Source: Clostridiales bacterium
GTDB lineage: Bacteria > Bacillota > Clostridia > Oscillospirales > QAKW01
Length of the DNA stretch: 46,558 nucleotides
Direction: 5' to 3'
Assembly: GCA_003343605.1 (NCBI GenBank)
Contig: QAKW01000022.1
Location: forward strand, 1 to 46,558
Position 1 is the stretch's first letter. Every line of letters starts with the position of its first letter. Shown in pieces: positions 24,004-32,111 of this stretch. Below the pieces are notes generated by a model that searched no databases, was not told where the DNA came from, and was given only the letters and a program-made list of their open reading frames with translations. The position numbers and the translations under genes are program-made.

Positions 24004-24032
24004 TTGACAAGCGGGCGGTTTTCCATTAAAAT
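24004..24032 (+). promoter_or_regulatory. Promoter of the small lipoprotein gene
   Basis: Perfect TTGACA (24004-24009), a 17-bp spacer and TAAAAT (24027-24032). It starts right after the T-run of the preceding terminator. Confidence 0.78.
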
Positions 24033-24062
24033 AAGAGCAAAAGAGATGCGGGAGAGAAAGAG

Positions 24063-24743
24063 ATGAAACGTTTCATAGCCGGATTCCTGATTTTATTATT
24101 ATTGCCGTGGTGCAGCGGCTGCCGTAAAGAAGAGGGCGAGCCCGCCCCGGAATTTTTCTATTATGAGGTGGTTTATAACGGCCGCCGATATACTACCGAC
24201 GGCTGCCCTTACCGTTTTCAGGCGGAGGATGAGAGCAGCGGCTTTCTGGCCTATAAAACCAACCTGCTCGGGGTTTCCGATGAGCTGGAGGGCTCCTTCC
24301 CGGCGGGAACCCGGTTTTACGGCATTGAGGGCGCGAATGTCAAGGTGCAGATTCTGGCGGTTCTGGAGAATGGATTGCAGCATTTTCTGGTGTCCAGCTT
24401 CGATACCGTTACGGTGAGCAGCGGCAAAAGCATTCTGAACGCACTGGGGCTTGAAAACAACTGCGCTTACCTTTACTGCTACAATGAGGATAAAACCAGG
24501 ATCCGCCTGCTCGGCCTGCATTCAACGGAATTATCGGCGTTCAGCGAGGCGTTTGCCGCCGGCGCGCTCACAGAGCCTTCCGGCCGTTCGGCAGAGCTGA
24601 TCGGCCGGGCTTTCACCGGGGAGGTCTCCTGCTTTACCCTCTATGAAAACGGGGCGGTCGTTTACGCGGGCTGCCCGCAGTATGCCGTGGATCTGGGCGC
24701 GGAAATGAATGCCCTTCTATGGCGCTATATCGATGGAGAATAA
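24063..24743 (+). CDS. Uncharacterised lipoprotein
   Basis: I do not recognise this 226-residue protein. It has a basic start, a leucine-rich hydrophobic stretch (residues 4-15) and a lipobox-like CSGC with Cys20, so it is probably lipid-anchored on the outer face of the membrane. The mature part mixes beta-strand-like segments (YYEVVYNGRRYTT, VKVQILAVLENG) with six further cysteines, including NNCAYLYCYNE, which is unusual for an exported protein. ATG 24063 follows GGGAGAGAAAG. It is transcribed alone between the rhamnosidase and riboswitch operons. Confidence 0.7.
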   Translation: MKRFIAGFLILLLLPWCSGCRKEEGEPAPEFFYYEVVYNGRRYTTDGCPYRFQAEDESSGFLAYKTNLLGVSDELEGSFPAGTRFYGIEGANVKVQILAVLENGLQHFLVSSFDTVTVSSGKSILNALGLENNCAYLYCYNEDKTRIRLLGLHSTELSAFSEAFAAGALTEPSGRSAELIGRAFTGEVSCFTLYENGAVVYAGCPQYAVDLGAEMNALLWRYIDGE

Positions 24744-24827
24744 AGGGAATTTTTACTGTGAAATCAGCGAAAAGAAAAGGGAAATCCGGTCGCTTTTTGT
24801 CAGATATAACAAACTTGGTGCAGGGTG
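24744..24827. other. Gap with at most a weak hairpin
   Basis: A short untranslated gap before the riboswitch promoter. AGCGA and TCGCTTTTT could form a weak terminator for the lipoprotein gene. Nothing else was seen. Confidence 0.3.
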
Positions 24828-24856
24828 TTGACAAAGAACCTTTGTTTTGTTAACAT
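24828..24856 (+). promoter_or_regulatory. Promoter of the guanine riboswitch-xpt transcript
   Basis: Perfect TTGACA (24828-24833), a 17-bp spacer and TAACAT (24851-24856). Transcription would start about 15-20 bases before the aptamer. Confidence 0.8.
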
Positions 24857-24881
24857 GGGCTTATATTCTTAAATACGTTTT

Positions 24882-25003
24882 GCCAATATAGATCCGGATA
24901 GATGGCCCGGATGTTTCTACCGCACTCCGTTCAGCTGCGACTATTGGTTTTCGGTTGTATTTGTTATTGGCGGGCAGACTGACGGGGCAGTCTGTTTTTT
25001 TGT
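24882..25003 (+). promoter_or_regulatory. Purine (guanine) riboswitch with terminator
   Basis: P1 is CCAATA (24883-24888) with TATTGG (24942-24947). P2 is the ATCCGG/CCGGAT helix with a loop holding ATAGATGG, and J2/3 contains the conserved GTTTCTACC. P3 is a 17-base hairpin with the CCGTTCA loop, and J3/1 is GACTA. The C in GACTA (the equivalent of xpt C74) indicates guanine or hypoxanthine rather than adenine. The L2 loop is slightly longer than the usual GATATGG. A 7-bp terminator stem (24975-24981 with 24988-24994) and T7 follow. A second TATTGG at 24965-24970 could also pair with the 5' strand of P1, offering a switch helix. Confidence 0.9.
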
Positions 25004-25029
25004 TTTGCGGATAGGGGGCGCAGGCGGGA

Positions 25030-25608
25030 TTGAAAGCTTTAGAAAATAAAATCCTAAAAGAGGGCAGTGTTTTGCCGGGGCAGGTATTAAAGGTAGGCAG
25101 CTTTCTGAACCACCAGATGGACGTGCCCTTTATCATGGAAATGGGCCGGGAAATCGCGGCCCGGTTTCGGGGCGAAGAAATTGATAAAATTTTAACCGTT
25201 GAGGCCTCCGGGATCGCGCTGGCGTTCGCAGCGGCCTATCAGATGGGGGTACCGCTTGTTTTTGCCAAAAAAAATAAAACCAGCAATGTTTCGACCGGCG
25301 TTTATACCACGGCGGTTCATTCCTATACGCACGGCCGGGATTTTCAGATCGTGGTGAGCCGGGAGGTACTGCACCCGGGGGAACGGATTCTGCTGATCGA
25401 TGATTTTCTGGCCAACGGCTGCGCGCTGCGCGGGCTGATGGATATTGCGGGGCAGGCGGGCGCGGCCGTGGCCGGCTGTGCAACCGCAATTGAAAAGGGC
25501 TTTCAGGGCGGCGGCGACGCGCTGCGCAGCGAAGGGATCCGGGTGGAATCGCTCGCTATTTTAGACGGGATGGAAGATGGCAAAATCATTTTCCGCCATA
25601 ATGCGTAG
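25030..25608 (+). CDS. xpt: Xanthine phosphoribosyltransferase
   Basis: A 192-residue enzyme that joins xanthine (and more weakly guanine) to PRPP to make XMP/GMP. It matches B. subtilis Xpt along its length: the LKVGSFLNHQMD block (about 20-31), VEASGIA (about 57-63), FAKKNKTSN, and the PRPP loop LLIDDFLANG (about 122-131). The start is TTG 25030, chosen because the preserved N-terminus (M-KALENKILKEG) begins there and no ATG lies upstream in frame. It is the first gene after the guanine riboswitch, so it is shut off when guanine is plentiful. Confidence 0.95.
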   Translation: MKALENKILKEGSVLPGQVLKVGSFLNHQMDVPFIMEMGREIAARFRGEEIDKILTVEASGIALAFAAAYQMGVPLVFAKKNKTSNVSTGVYTTAVHSYTHGRDFQIVVSREVLHPGERILLIDDFLANGCALRGLMDIAGQAGAAVAGCATAIEKGFQGGGDALRSEGIRVESLAILDGMEDGKIIFRHNA

Positions 25609-25650
25609 GATGTAATTTATTACATATAAAAAATTTTGGAGGGAACAAAC

Positions 25651-26850
25651 ATGAAAAGGTTGATTTCAGCACTCTTGGCCGTTGTGATGCTTTTTGCACT
25701 GGCTTCCTGCGGAACGCAGGACGCAGGCGGTGAAAAGGATTCCGGCAAAGACATCAAGGTGGGTTTTATTTTCCTGCATGATGAGAATTCCACTTACGAT
25801 AAGAACTTTATCGATGCGGCCAAGGCTGTTCAGAAGGAGCTGGGGCTCAGGGATGATCAGGTGATGTTCAAACCCAACGTTCCGGAATCAAACGAATGCT
25901 ATCAGGCGGCCGCGGAACTTGCCGATGCGGGCTGCGATCTGGTCTTTGCAGATAGCTTCGGGCACGAGGATTATATGATCCAGGCCGCTGAGGAATTCCC
26001 CAATGTGCAGTTCTGCCATGCCACCGGCACCCAGGCGCACACCAAGAACCTCAGCAATTTCCACAACGCATTTGCCTCGATCTATGAAGGCCGCTATCTG
26101 GCGGGGATCGCTGCGGGCATGAAAATCAACGAAATGATTGCAGCCGGTAAATTTACCGCGGAGCAGGCCAAGATGGGCTATGTGGGCGCGAAGCCCTACG
26201 CGGAAGTGAAATCCGGCCTTACTTCCTTCTACCTCGGCGCCAAATCGGTTTGCCCGAGCGTTACGATGGAAGTGATTTATACCGGCGAATGGTATGATGA
26301 GGGCAAGGAGAAAGAAGCCGCCAACTCCCTGATCAACAGCGGCTGCATTTTGATCAGCCAGCATGCCGACTCGATGGGCGCGCCTACGGCGTGTGAAACC
26401 GCCGGCGTTCCGAATGTTGCCTATAACGGCAGCACGGTTTCCGCCTGCCCCAACACCGCCCTGATTTCTTCTTCCATTTCCTGGATCCCCTATTTCAAGC
26501 ATATCATCACCGCCGTGCAGAACGGCACCGCCATTGAAGAGGATTTCTGCAAAGGCATTGAAGAGGGCGCCGTGGTGCTGACCGAGCTGAACACCAATGT
26601 GGCCGCCGCCGGTACGCAGGAAAAAATCGATGAAGCGAAGGCCAAGCTTGCCAGCGGCGAGCTCCATGTTTTCGATACCTCTACCTTTACCGTAAAGGGC
26701 GAAACGCTGACCGAATACCTGGCCGATGTGGATAGCGACGCGAACTTCACGCCGGATACCAACGTGATCAGCGACGGCTATTTCCATGAATCGGAAAAGA
26801 GATCCGCGCCGTATTTCGATATTGATATCGACGGGATCACCACCAAGTAA
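25651..26850 (+). CDS. BMP-family nucleoside-binding lipoprotein of an ABC importer
   Basis: A 399-residue basic-membrane-protein (BMP/Med) family solute-binding lipoprotein, with signal peptide and lipobox LASC (Cys20). The mature protein shows the family nucleoside-binding regions VGFIFLHDENSTYDKNF, DLVFADSFGHEDYM, HNAFASIYEGRYLAGIAAG and MGYVGAKPYAEVKSGLTSF in part. ATG 25651 follows GGAGGG; a TTG 15 bases upstream overlaps it and is unlikely. It lies 42 bases after xpt with no terminator, so it should also be under riboswitch control. Purine nucleosides are the expected cargo. A short palindrome, TGTAAT-TT-ATTACA (25611-25624), lies in the gap. Confidence 0.9.
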   Translation: MKRLISALLAVVMLFALASCGTQDAGGEKDSGKDIKVGFIFLHDENSTYDKNFIDAAKAVQKELGLRDDQVMFKPNVPESNECYQAAAELADAGCDLVFADSFGHEDYMIQAAEEFPNVQFCHATGTQAHTKNLSNFHNAFASIYEGRYLAGIAAGMKINEMIAAGKFTAEQAKMGYVGAKPYAEVKSGLTSFYLGAKSVCPSVTMEVIYTGEWYDEGKEKEAANSLINSGCILISQHADSMGAPTACETAGVPNVAYNGSTVSACPNTALISSSISWIPYFKHIITAVQNGTAIEEDFCKGIEEGAVVLTELNTNVAAAGTQEKIDEAKAKLASGELHVFDTSTFTVKGETLTEYLADVDSDANFTPDTNVISDGYFHESEKRSAPYFDIDIDGITTK

Positions 26851-26866
26851 AACAGCCTGAAAAGGA

Positions 26867-26889
26867 AGGCGGGGCGAATCGCCCCGCCT
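26867..26889 (+). terminator. Stem-loop between the binding-protein and ATPase genes
   Basis: A GC-rich stem (AGGCGGGGC and complement, five-base loop) without a proper T-run. Such hairpins commonly stabilise the binding-protein message or partly reduce transcription of the transporter genes. Confidence 0.55.
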
Positions 26890-26982
26890 ACTCTCTTTTC
26901 TCATAACTTTAATTCTGAAAAGGGCATGCCGGCGCGGGTTCCGGAATGCCGTTTTGAAAATTAAGATCCGGGAGGGAACAAC

Positions 26983-28521
26983 GTGAGCGGGAGCGCGGCA
27001 ATCGAATTAAAAAACGTAACAAAACGGTTTGGAAGCGTCGTGGCGAATAAAAATGTCTGCCTGGAGGTGCGCAAAGGGGAAATTTTATCGGTTCTGGGGG
27101 AAAACGGAAGCGGAAAAACAACCCTGATGAATATGATTTCCGGGATTTATTTCCCGGATGAGGGTCAGATTTTCATCAACGGGGAGGAGGTTGTCATCCG
27201 CTCCCCTAAAGATGCCTTCCAGTTTAAAATCGGGATGATTCACCAGCATTTCAAGCTGGTAGACGTTTTTACCGCCGCCGAAAACATTGTTTTGGGGCTG
27301 GAGGAAAAAGGCGCCTACGATCTGAAGGCCGCGATCGGCCGCGTGCGGGAAATCAGCGAGCGGTATGGCTTTGAGATCGATCCGATGAAAAAGATCTATG
27401 AAATGTCGGTTTCCGAAAAGCAGACGGTGGAAATCATTAAAGTTCTGTACCGCGGCGCCGACATCCTGATTCTTGATGAACCCACGGCCGTGCTGACCCC
27501 GCAGGAAACCCAGAGGCTCTTTGCCGTTTTGCGCCGCATGCGGGCAGACGGCAAGGCGATCATTATTATTACCCATAAGCTGCATGAGGTGCTCTCCCTT
27601 TCAGACCGGGTTGCGGTATTGCGCAAGGGGGCGTATATCGGCACGGTTGAGACCGCGGCCACCAGTGAAGCGGAGCTGACGGAAATGATGGTGGGCAAAA
27701 AGATCAGCCTGAATATTGCCCGCAGCGAACCGCGCAATCCGGAGGACCGGCTGGTGGTGGAGCATATCAGCTGCTTCAGCCGCGAGGGGGTGCAGCTTCT
27801 GGATGATGTTTCGTTTACTGCGCGTTCCGGCGAGATTCTTGGAATTGCAGGGATTGCGGGCAGCGGCCAGCGGGAACTGCTGGAGGCCATTGCCGGGCTG
27901 CAGCATCTTGCCGGCGGAAAAATTCTCTATCATAATCCGAAAACCGGGAATACAGACGATCTCTGCGATAAAACGCCGATGCAGATCCGGGAGCTGGGCG
28001 TCCGCCTCTCTTTTGTGCCGGAAGACCGGCTGGGAATGGGCCTGGTGGGGCAGATGGACATTGTGGATAATATGATGCTGCGCAGCTACCGCAAGGGCAA
28101 ATCCTTTTTTCTGGAGCGGAAAACGCCGCGGTCGCTGGCTGAGCGGATCATCGATCAGCTGGAGGTGGTTACCCCCAGCGCCAATACGCCCGTGCGGCGG
28201 CTTTCCGGCGGGAACGTGCAGAAGGTGCTGGTTGGGCGGGAAATCGCCGCTTCCCCAACAGTGCTGATGGCGGCATATCCTGTGCGCGGGCTGGATATCA
28301 ACTCCTCTTACACGATTTATAATCTGCTGACACAGCAGAAAGAAAATGGCGTTGCGGTGATCTACGTGGGCGAGGATCTCGATGTGCTGGTGGAGCTTTG
28401 CGACCGGATCATGGTGATCGGCTCCGGGCGGATCACCGGGATGGTAGACGGCAGAAAAGCCACCAAGGAAGAAATCGGCCTGCTGATGACCAAAACGGAA
28501 AGGGGGATGCAGGATGCATAA
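26983..28521 (+). CDS. Nucleoside ABC transporter, double ATPase subunit
   Basis: A 512-residue fused double nucleotide-binding protein of the type paired with BMP lipoproteins. NBD1 (about 1-240) has Walker A GENGSGKTTL (about 37-46), a departing signature MSVSEKQTVEI (family normally SVGEQQRVEI) and Walker B ILILDEPTAVLTP (about 163-175). NBD2 (about 250-505) has the shortened loop IAGSGQRELLEAI, signature LSGGNVQKVLVGREI and a degenerate Walker B (AAYPVRGLD), as usual in this family. The start is GTG 26983 after GGGAGGG. It overlaps the permease gene by eight bases. Confidence 0.92.
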   Translation: MSGSAAIELKNVTKRFGSVVANKNVCLEVRKGEILSVLGENGSGKTTLMNMISGIYFPDEGQIFINGEEVVIRSPKDAFQFKIGMIHQHFKLVDVFTAAENIVLGLEEKGAYDLKAAIGRVREISERYGFEIDPMKKIYEMSVSEKQTVEIIKVLYRGADILILDEPTAVLTPQETQRLFAVLRRMRADGKAIIIITHKLHEVLSLSDRVAVLRKGAYIGTVETAATSEAELTEMMVGKKISLNIARSEPRNPEDRLVVEHISCFSREGVQLLDDVSFTARSGEILGIAGIAGSGQRELLEAIAGLQHLAGGKILYHNPKTGNTDDLCDKTPMQIRELGVRLSFVPEDRLGMGLVGQMDIVDNMMLRSYRKGKSFFLERKTPRSLAERIIDQLEVVTPSANTPVRRLSGGNVQKVLVGREIAASPTVLMAAYPVRGLDINSSYTIYNLLTQQKENGVAVIYVGEDLDVLVELCDRIMVIGSGRITGMVDGRKATKEEIGLLMTKTERGMQDA

Positions 28522-29629
28522 GAAAGAAAAGCGGGTGCATGAGCCCCTGCTGCATATCACCAAGCGCGACCATATGGTATGGTGGGAATCCTGGCTGATC
28601 CGGCTTGCGGCGATTCTGTCGGCGCTGATCGTCTGCTCGCTGGTGATCGTGTTGTTAACCGGCTATAATCCGGTTCAGGTTTATGCCGCGATGCTGAAAG
28701 GCGCGTTTGGTTCGCAGCGCAAGATCTGGATTACTTTTCAGAACACGGCGATGCTCCTGTGCATTGCGCTGGCCGTAACGCCGGCCTTTAAAATGAGATT
28801 CTGGAATATCGGCGCGGAAGGGCAGGTTCTGATCGGCGGCCTGGCTACAGCCGGCTGCATGATTTATGCCGGCGGGCGGCTGCCGGCGCCGCTTCTGATG
28901 CTGCTGATGGTGGCGGCGAGTGTTGCCAGCGGGATGATCTGGGCGGTGATCCCGGCGATCTTCAAGGCGAAATGGGGCACAAACGAAACCCTGTTTACAC
29001 TGATGATGAACTATGTTGCGATTCAGCTGGTTTCCTTTTTTACGGTGGTGTGGGAAAATCCGAAGGGATCGGCAACCGTGGGCGTTATCAACGCGGTTGG
29101 CAAAGAGGGCTGGATCCCCGCGCTGTTTGGGCAGAAATATCTTTTCAACATTCTGGTGGTGCTGCTGATCGCCGCGGTGTTGTTTGTTTACCTTAAATAC
29201 AGCAAGCAGGGGTATGAAATTGCGGTAGTCGGTGAAAGCGAGAATACGGCGCGGTATATCGGCATCAACGTAAAAAAGGTTATTATCCGCACTATGGCGA
29301 TTTCCGGCGCGCTGTGCGGGGTTGCGGGGCTGCTGCTGGTTTCCGGCACCGATCACACGATTTCCACCAATACGGCCGGCGGCCAGGGCTTTACGGCGAT
29401 TATGGTCTCTTGGCTTGCCAAATTCAATCCGTTTATTATGATGCTGACCTCCTTTTTGATTATTTTTCTGCAGCGCGGCGCGGGCGAGATTGCTACCGCT
29501 TTCCGCCTGAATCAGAGCGTATCGGATATTTTAACCGGCATCATTCTTTTCTTTATCATCGGCTGCGAGTTTTTTGTAAATTATAAGCTGCATTTCCGCG
29601 GGGCGCAGAAGGAGGGCGAAAAATGCTGA
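28514..29629 (+). CDS. Nucleoside ABC transporter permease 1
   Basis: A 371-residue polytopic membrane protein of the branched-chain/ribose-type permease superfamily (BPD_transp_2). It has about eight to nine hydrophobic segments, from AAILSALIVCSLVIVLLTGY near residue 33 to ILTGIILFFIIGCEFFVNY near 340. Family blocks include FWNIGAEGQVLIGGLAT (about 98-114) and VVGESENTARYIGIN (about 237-251), the loop that contacts the ATPase. It overlaps both the ATPase and the second permease gene. Confidence 0.9.
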   Translation: MHKKEKRVHEPLLHITKRDHMVWWESWLIRLAAILSALIVCSLVIVLLTGYNPVQVYAAMLKGAFGSQRKIWITFQNTAMLLCIALAVTPAFKMRFWNIGAEGQVLIGGLATAGCMIYAGGRLPAPLLMLLMVAASVASGMIWAVIPAIFKAKWGTNETLFTLMMNYVAIQLVSFFTVVWENPKGSATVGVINAVGKEGWIPALFGQKYLFNILVVLLIAAVLFVYLKYSKQGYEIAVVGESENTARYIGINVKKVIIRTMAISGALCGVAGLLLVSGTDHTISTNTAGGQGFTAIMVSWLAKFNPFIMMLTSFLIIFLQRGAGEIATAFRLNQSVSDILTGIILFFIIGCEFFVNYKLHFRGAQKEGEKC

Positions 29630-30606
29630 CAACCATCGCTTTATTTTTGCAGCGGGCCATTATTCAGGGCGTACCGCTGCTCTTCGGCTCCACCGGGGAG
29701 ATCATCACGGAAAAATCGGGCAATCTGAATCTGGGAATTCCGGGCATCATGTATATGGGCGGCATTTCCGGTGTGGTGGGCGCTTTTTTCTATGAGCGCT
29801 CCACAACCAGCCCCAATGCCTTTCTGGCGGTGCTGATTCCGTTTCTCTCCGCTCTGATCGGCGCGGCGTTTCTTTCGCTCATCTACAGCTTTTTAACGAT
29901 TACGCTGCGGGCCAACCAGAATGTAACCGGCCTTGCCCTCACCACTTTCGGGGTGGGGATCGGGAATTTCCTGGGCGGATCGCTTTCCAGCCTGTTCGGT
30001 GAGGGCGGCTCGATTGCCCTGACCAAAACCAGCCTTTATTTTCAAACAGCGCTGCCGTTTGCCTCTAAGCTCGGCTTATTCGGGCAGGTCTTTTTATCGT
30101 ATGGGTTTCTTGTTTACCTTGCGATCGCCGTTGCGCTGCTGGTATCCTGGTTTTTTAATCATACCCGGGCCGGGCTGAATCTGCGCGCGGTGGGCGAAAA
30201 CCCGGCTACCGCCGATGCGGCGGGCATCAATGTGACGCGCTATAAATATCTGGCAACCTGTATCGGCGGCGCAATCGCCGGGCTGGGCGGGCTGTATTTT
30301 GTGATGGATTATACCTGCGGGGTATGGACCAACGGCGGGTTCGGAGACCGGGGCTGGCTGGCCATCGCCCTGGTGATCTTTGCGCTCTGGCGGCCCAATT
30401 TCGGCATTCTCGGCTCGATTCTTTTCGGCGGCCTTTATATTGTGTATCTTTTTATCCCGGGCCTCGACCGCAGCACGCAGGAAATTTTCAAGATGCTGCC
30501 CTATGTGGTGACCATTGTGGTGCTGATTCTGATCAGCATGCGCAAAAAGCGGGAAAATCAGCCCCCCGCGCATCTGGGGCTTTCCTATTTCCGGGAGGAA
30601 CGATAA
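29623..30606 (+). CDS. Nucleoside ABC transporter permease 2
   Basis: A 327-residue second permease of the same superfamily, completing the BMP-type importer. Visible signatures are LLFGSTGEIITEKSGNLNLG (about 20-39), TLRANQNVTGLALTTFG (about 92-108) and AVGENPATADAAGINVTRYK (about 192-211). Seven or more membrane segments are predicted by eye. ATG overlaps the preceding stop. The operon ends here, shortly before the nested hairpin at 30631. Confidence 0.9.
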   Translation: MLTTIALFLQRAIIQGVPLLFGSTGEIITEKSGNLNLGIPGIMYMGGISGVVGAFFYERSTTSPNAFLAVLIPFLSALIGAAFLSLIYSFLTITLRANQNVTGLALTTFGVGIGNFLGGSLSSLFGEGGSIALTKTSLYFQTALPFASKLGLFGQVFLSYGFLVYLAIAVALLVSWFFNHTRAGLNLRAVGENPATADAAGINVTRYKYLATCIGGAIAGLGGLYFVMDYTCGVWTNGGFGDRGWLAIALVIFALWRPNFGILGSILFGGLYIVYLFIPGLDRSTQEIFKMLPYVVTIVVLILISMRKKRENQPPAHLGLSYFREER

Positions 30607-30630
30607 AAAAATTAAAAATTTACTTTTCTG

Positions 30631-30692
30631 TGCCGTTATTTTATGCTATAATAGCCGCGTTGCGGCTATTATGGCAATAACGGCATTTTTTT
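30631..30692 (+). terminator. Long nested hairpin with T-run
   Basis: Outer arms TGCCGTTATT (30631-30640) and AATAACGGCA (30676-30685) enclose an 11-bp perfect inner stem (30648-30658 with 30662-30672). Three more pairs and a four-base TTAT bulge join them, giving about 24 bp, followed by seven Ts. It terminates the transporter operon. A TATAAT at 30647-30652 lies in the stem, with no good -35 box, so promoter activity for the next gene is uncertain. Confidence 0.8.
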
Positions 30693-30709
30693 GAAAGGGA
30701 TGAAATAAA

Positions 30710-32110
30710 ATGAACGAAGACGTTTTAATTATCGGCGCCGGTCCGGCCGGTATTTTTACGGCGCTTGAGATGATCCGCGGCGGCAGCCGGCAGAAGATCC
30801 TGATTGTGGAGAAGGGGCTGCCGGTGGAAAAAAGGCGCTGCCCAAAGACCAAAACAAAAAAATGTGTAAGCTGCAAGCCCTATTGCCATATCACGACCGG
30901 ATTTTCCGGCGCGGGGGCTTTTTCCGATGGGAAGCTGTCGCTGAGCGCGGATGTAGGCGGCGATCTGCCGAATCTGATCGGGGAGCAGCTTGCACAGGAG
31001 ACGATTGATTATACCGACGGCATTTATCTGGAATTCGGGGCGGACAGCCATGTGGAGGGGATCAGTGATCCCGATGCGGTGAAGGAAATCCGCAAACGCG
31101 CGATTCAGGCGGGGCTGAAGCTGGTCGATTGCCCGATTCGCCATCTGGGAACCGAAAAGGCGCAGGATATTTACTATGCGATTGAGCAATATCTGCTGGA
31201 GCATGGCGTAACGATGCTGTTTAATCACGAATGTACCAATCTGATCATTGAAAATAACCGCTGCGTGGGCGGCATTGTAAGCGACGGCAAAACCACGCGG
31301 GAGATCCATGCCGCGCACACCATTGTGGCCACCGGCCGCCGGGGTGCGGAATGGCTCGAGCATCTCTGCACGGAGCATCATATTGAGCATATGCCGGGAA
31401 CGGTGGATATCGGCGTGCGGGTGGAAGTGCGCAATGAAATTATGGAAAAGGTCAATGAGGTGCTTTATGAATCCAAGCTGGTGGGCTATCCCCAGCCTTT
31501 TAAAAATAAGGTGCGCACCTTTTGCCAGAATCCGGGCGGCTTTGTAAGCCAGGAAAACTATGATAACGATCTGGCGGTGGTCAACGGCCATTCCTATAAG
31601 GAGCTGAAAAGCAACAATACCAACCTGGCGATTCTGGTTTCCCATAATTTCAATACGCCCTTCAATCAGCCGATCGCCTATGCGCAGAAGGTGGGCGAGC
31701 TGGCCAATATGCTGGGCGCCGGGCATATTCTGGTGCAGCGCTTCGGTGATATTCTGGATGGAAAGCGTACCTGGCAGAAGGAACTGGCTCAATCCAACCT
31801 GAAGCCCACGCTGCCGGATGCGGTGGCCGGGGATATTACGGCGGCGATCCCCTACCGGGCGATGATGAATATCATTAACTTCATACAGGCGCTGGATCAT
31901 GTGGTGCCGGGCTTCGCCTCCACGGAAACCCTGCTCTATTCTCCGGAACTCAAGTTTTACAGCAACCGGGTATCGATGGATGAACGCTTTAACACCAGCG
32001 TAAAGGGCTTATATTGCCTGGGGGATTCCAGCGGCTGGACGCGCGGTCTGATGATGGCTTCGGTGATGGGGGTTTTGATGGGCAGAAAACTGGTGAAGGA
32101 AGAGGAATGA
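30710..32110 (+). CDS. FAD-dependent dehydrogenase, COG2509 type
   Basis: A 466-residue flavoprotein of the uncharacterised COG2509 group. The FAD-binding Rossmann motif is at the N-terminus (LIIGAGPAGIFTALEM, residues 5-20). A conserved cysteine-rich stretch follows (CPKTKTKKCVSCKPYCHIT, about 44-62), then FSGAGAFSDGKLSLS, and the C-terminal GLYCLGDSSGWTRGLMMASVMG closes the FAD site. The reaction is unknown for the family. ATG follows AAAGGGA. It leads a cluster with two beta-helix acyltransferase-like proteins; the two-base gap to the next gene suggests cotranscription. Confidence 0.85.
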   Translation: MNEDVLIIGAGPAGIFTALEMIRGGSRQKILIVEKGLPVEKRRCPKTKTKKCVSCKPYCHITTGFSGAGAFSDGKLSLSADVGGDLPNLIGEQLAQETIDYTDGIYLEFGADSHVEGISDPDAVKEIRKRAIQAGLKLVDCPIRHLGTEKAQDIYYAIEQYLLEHGVTMLFNHECTNLIIENNRCVGGIVSDGKTTREIHAAHTIVATGRRGAEWLEHLCTEHHIEHMPGTVDIGVRVEVRNEIMEKVNEVLYESKLVGYPQPFKNKVRTFCQNPGGFVSQENYDNDLAVVNGHSYKELKSNNTNLAILVSHNFNTPFNQPIAYAQKVGELANMLGAGHILVQRFGDILDGKRTWQKELAQSNLKPTLPDAVAGDITAAIPYRAMMNIINFIQALDHVVPGFASTETLLYSPELKFYSNRVSMDERFNTSVKGLYCLGDSSGWTRGLMMASVMGVLMGRKLVKEEE

Positions 32111-32111
32111 G

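Noticed and set aside
30725..31900. Minus-strand ORF of 391 codons opposite the flavoprotein
   Set aside because: The plus-strand frame has a FAD motif and ribosome site; the antisense translation is rich in His, Arg and Gln without domains.
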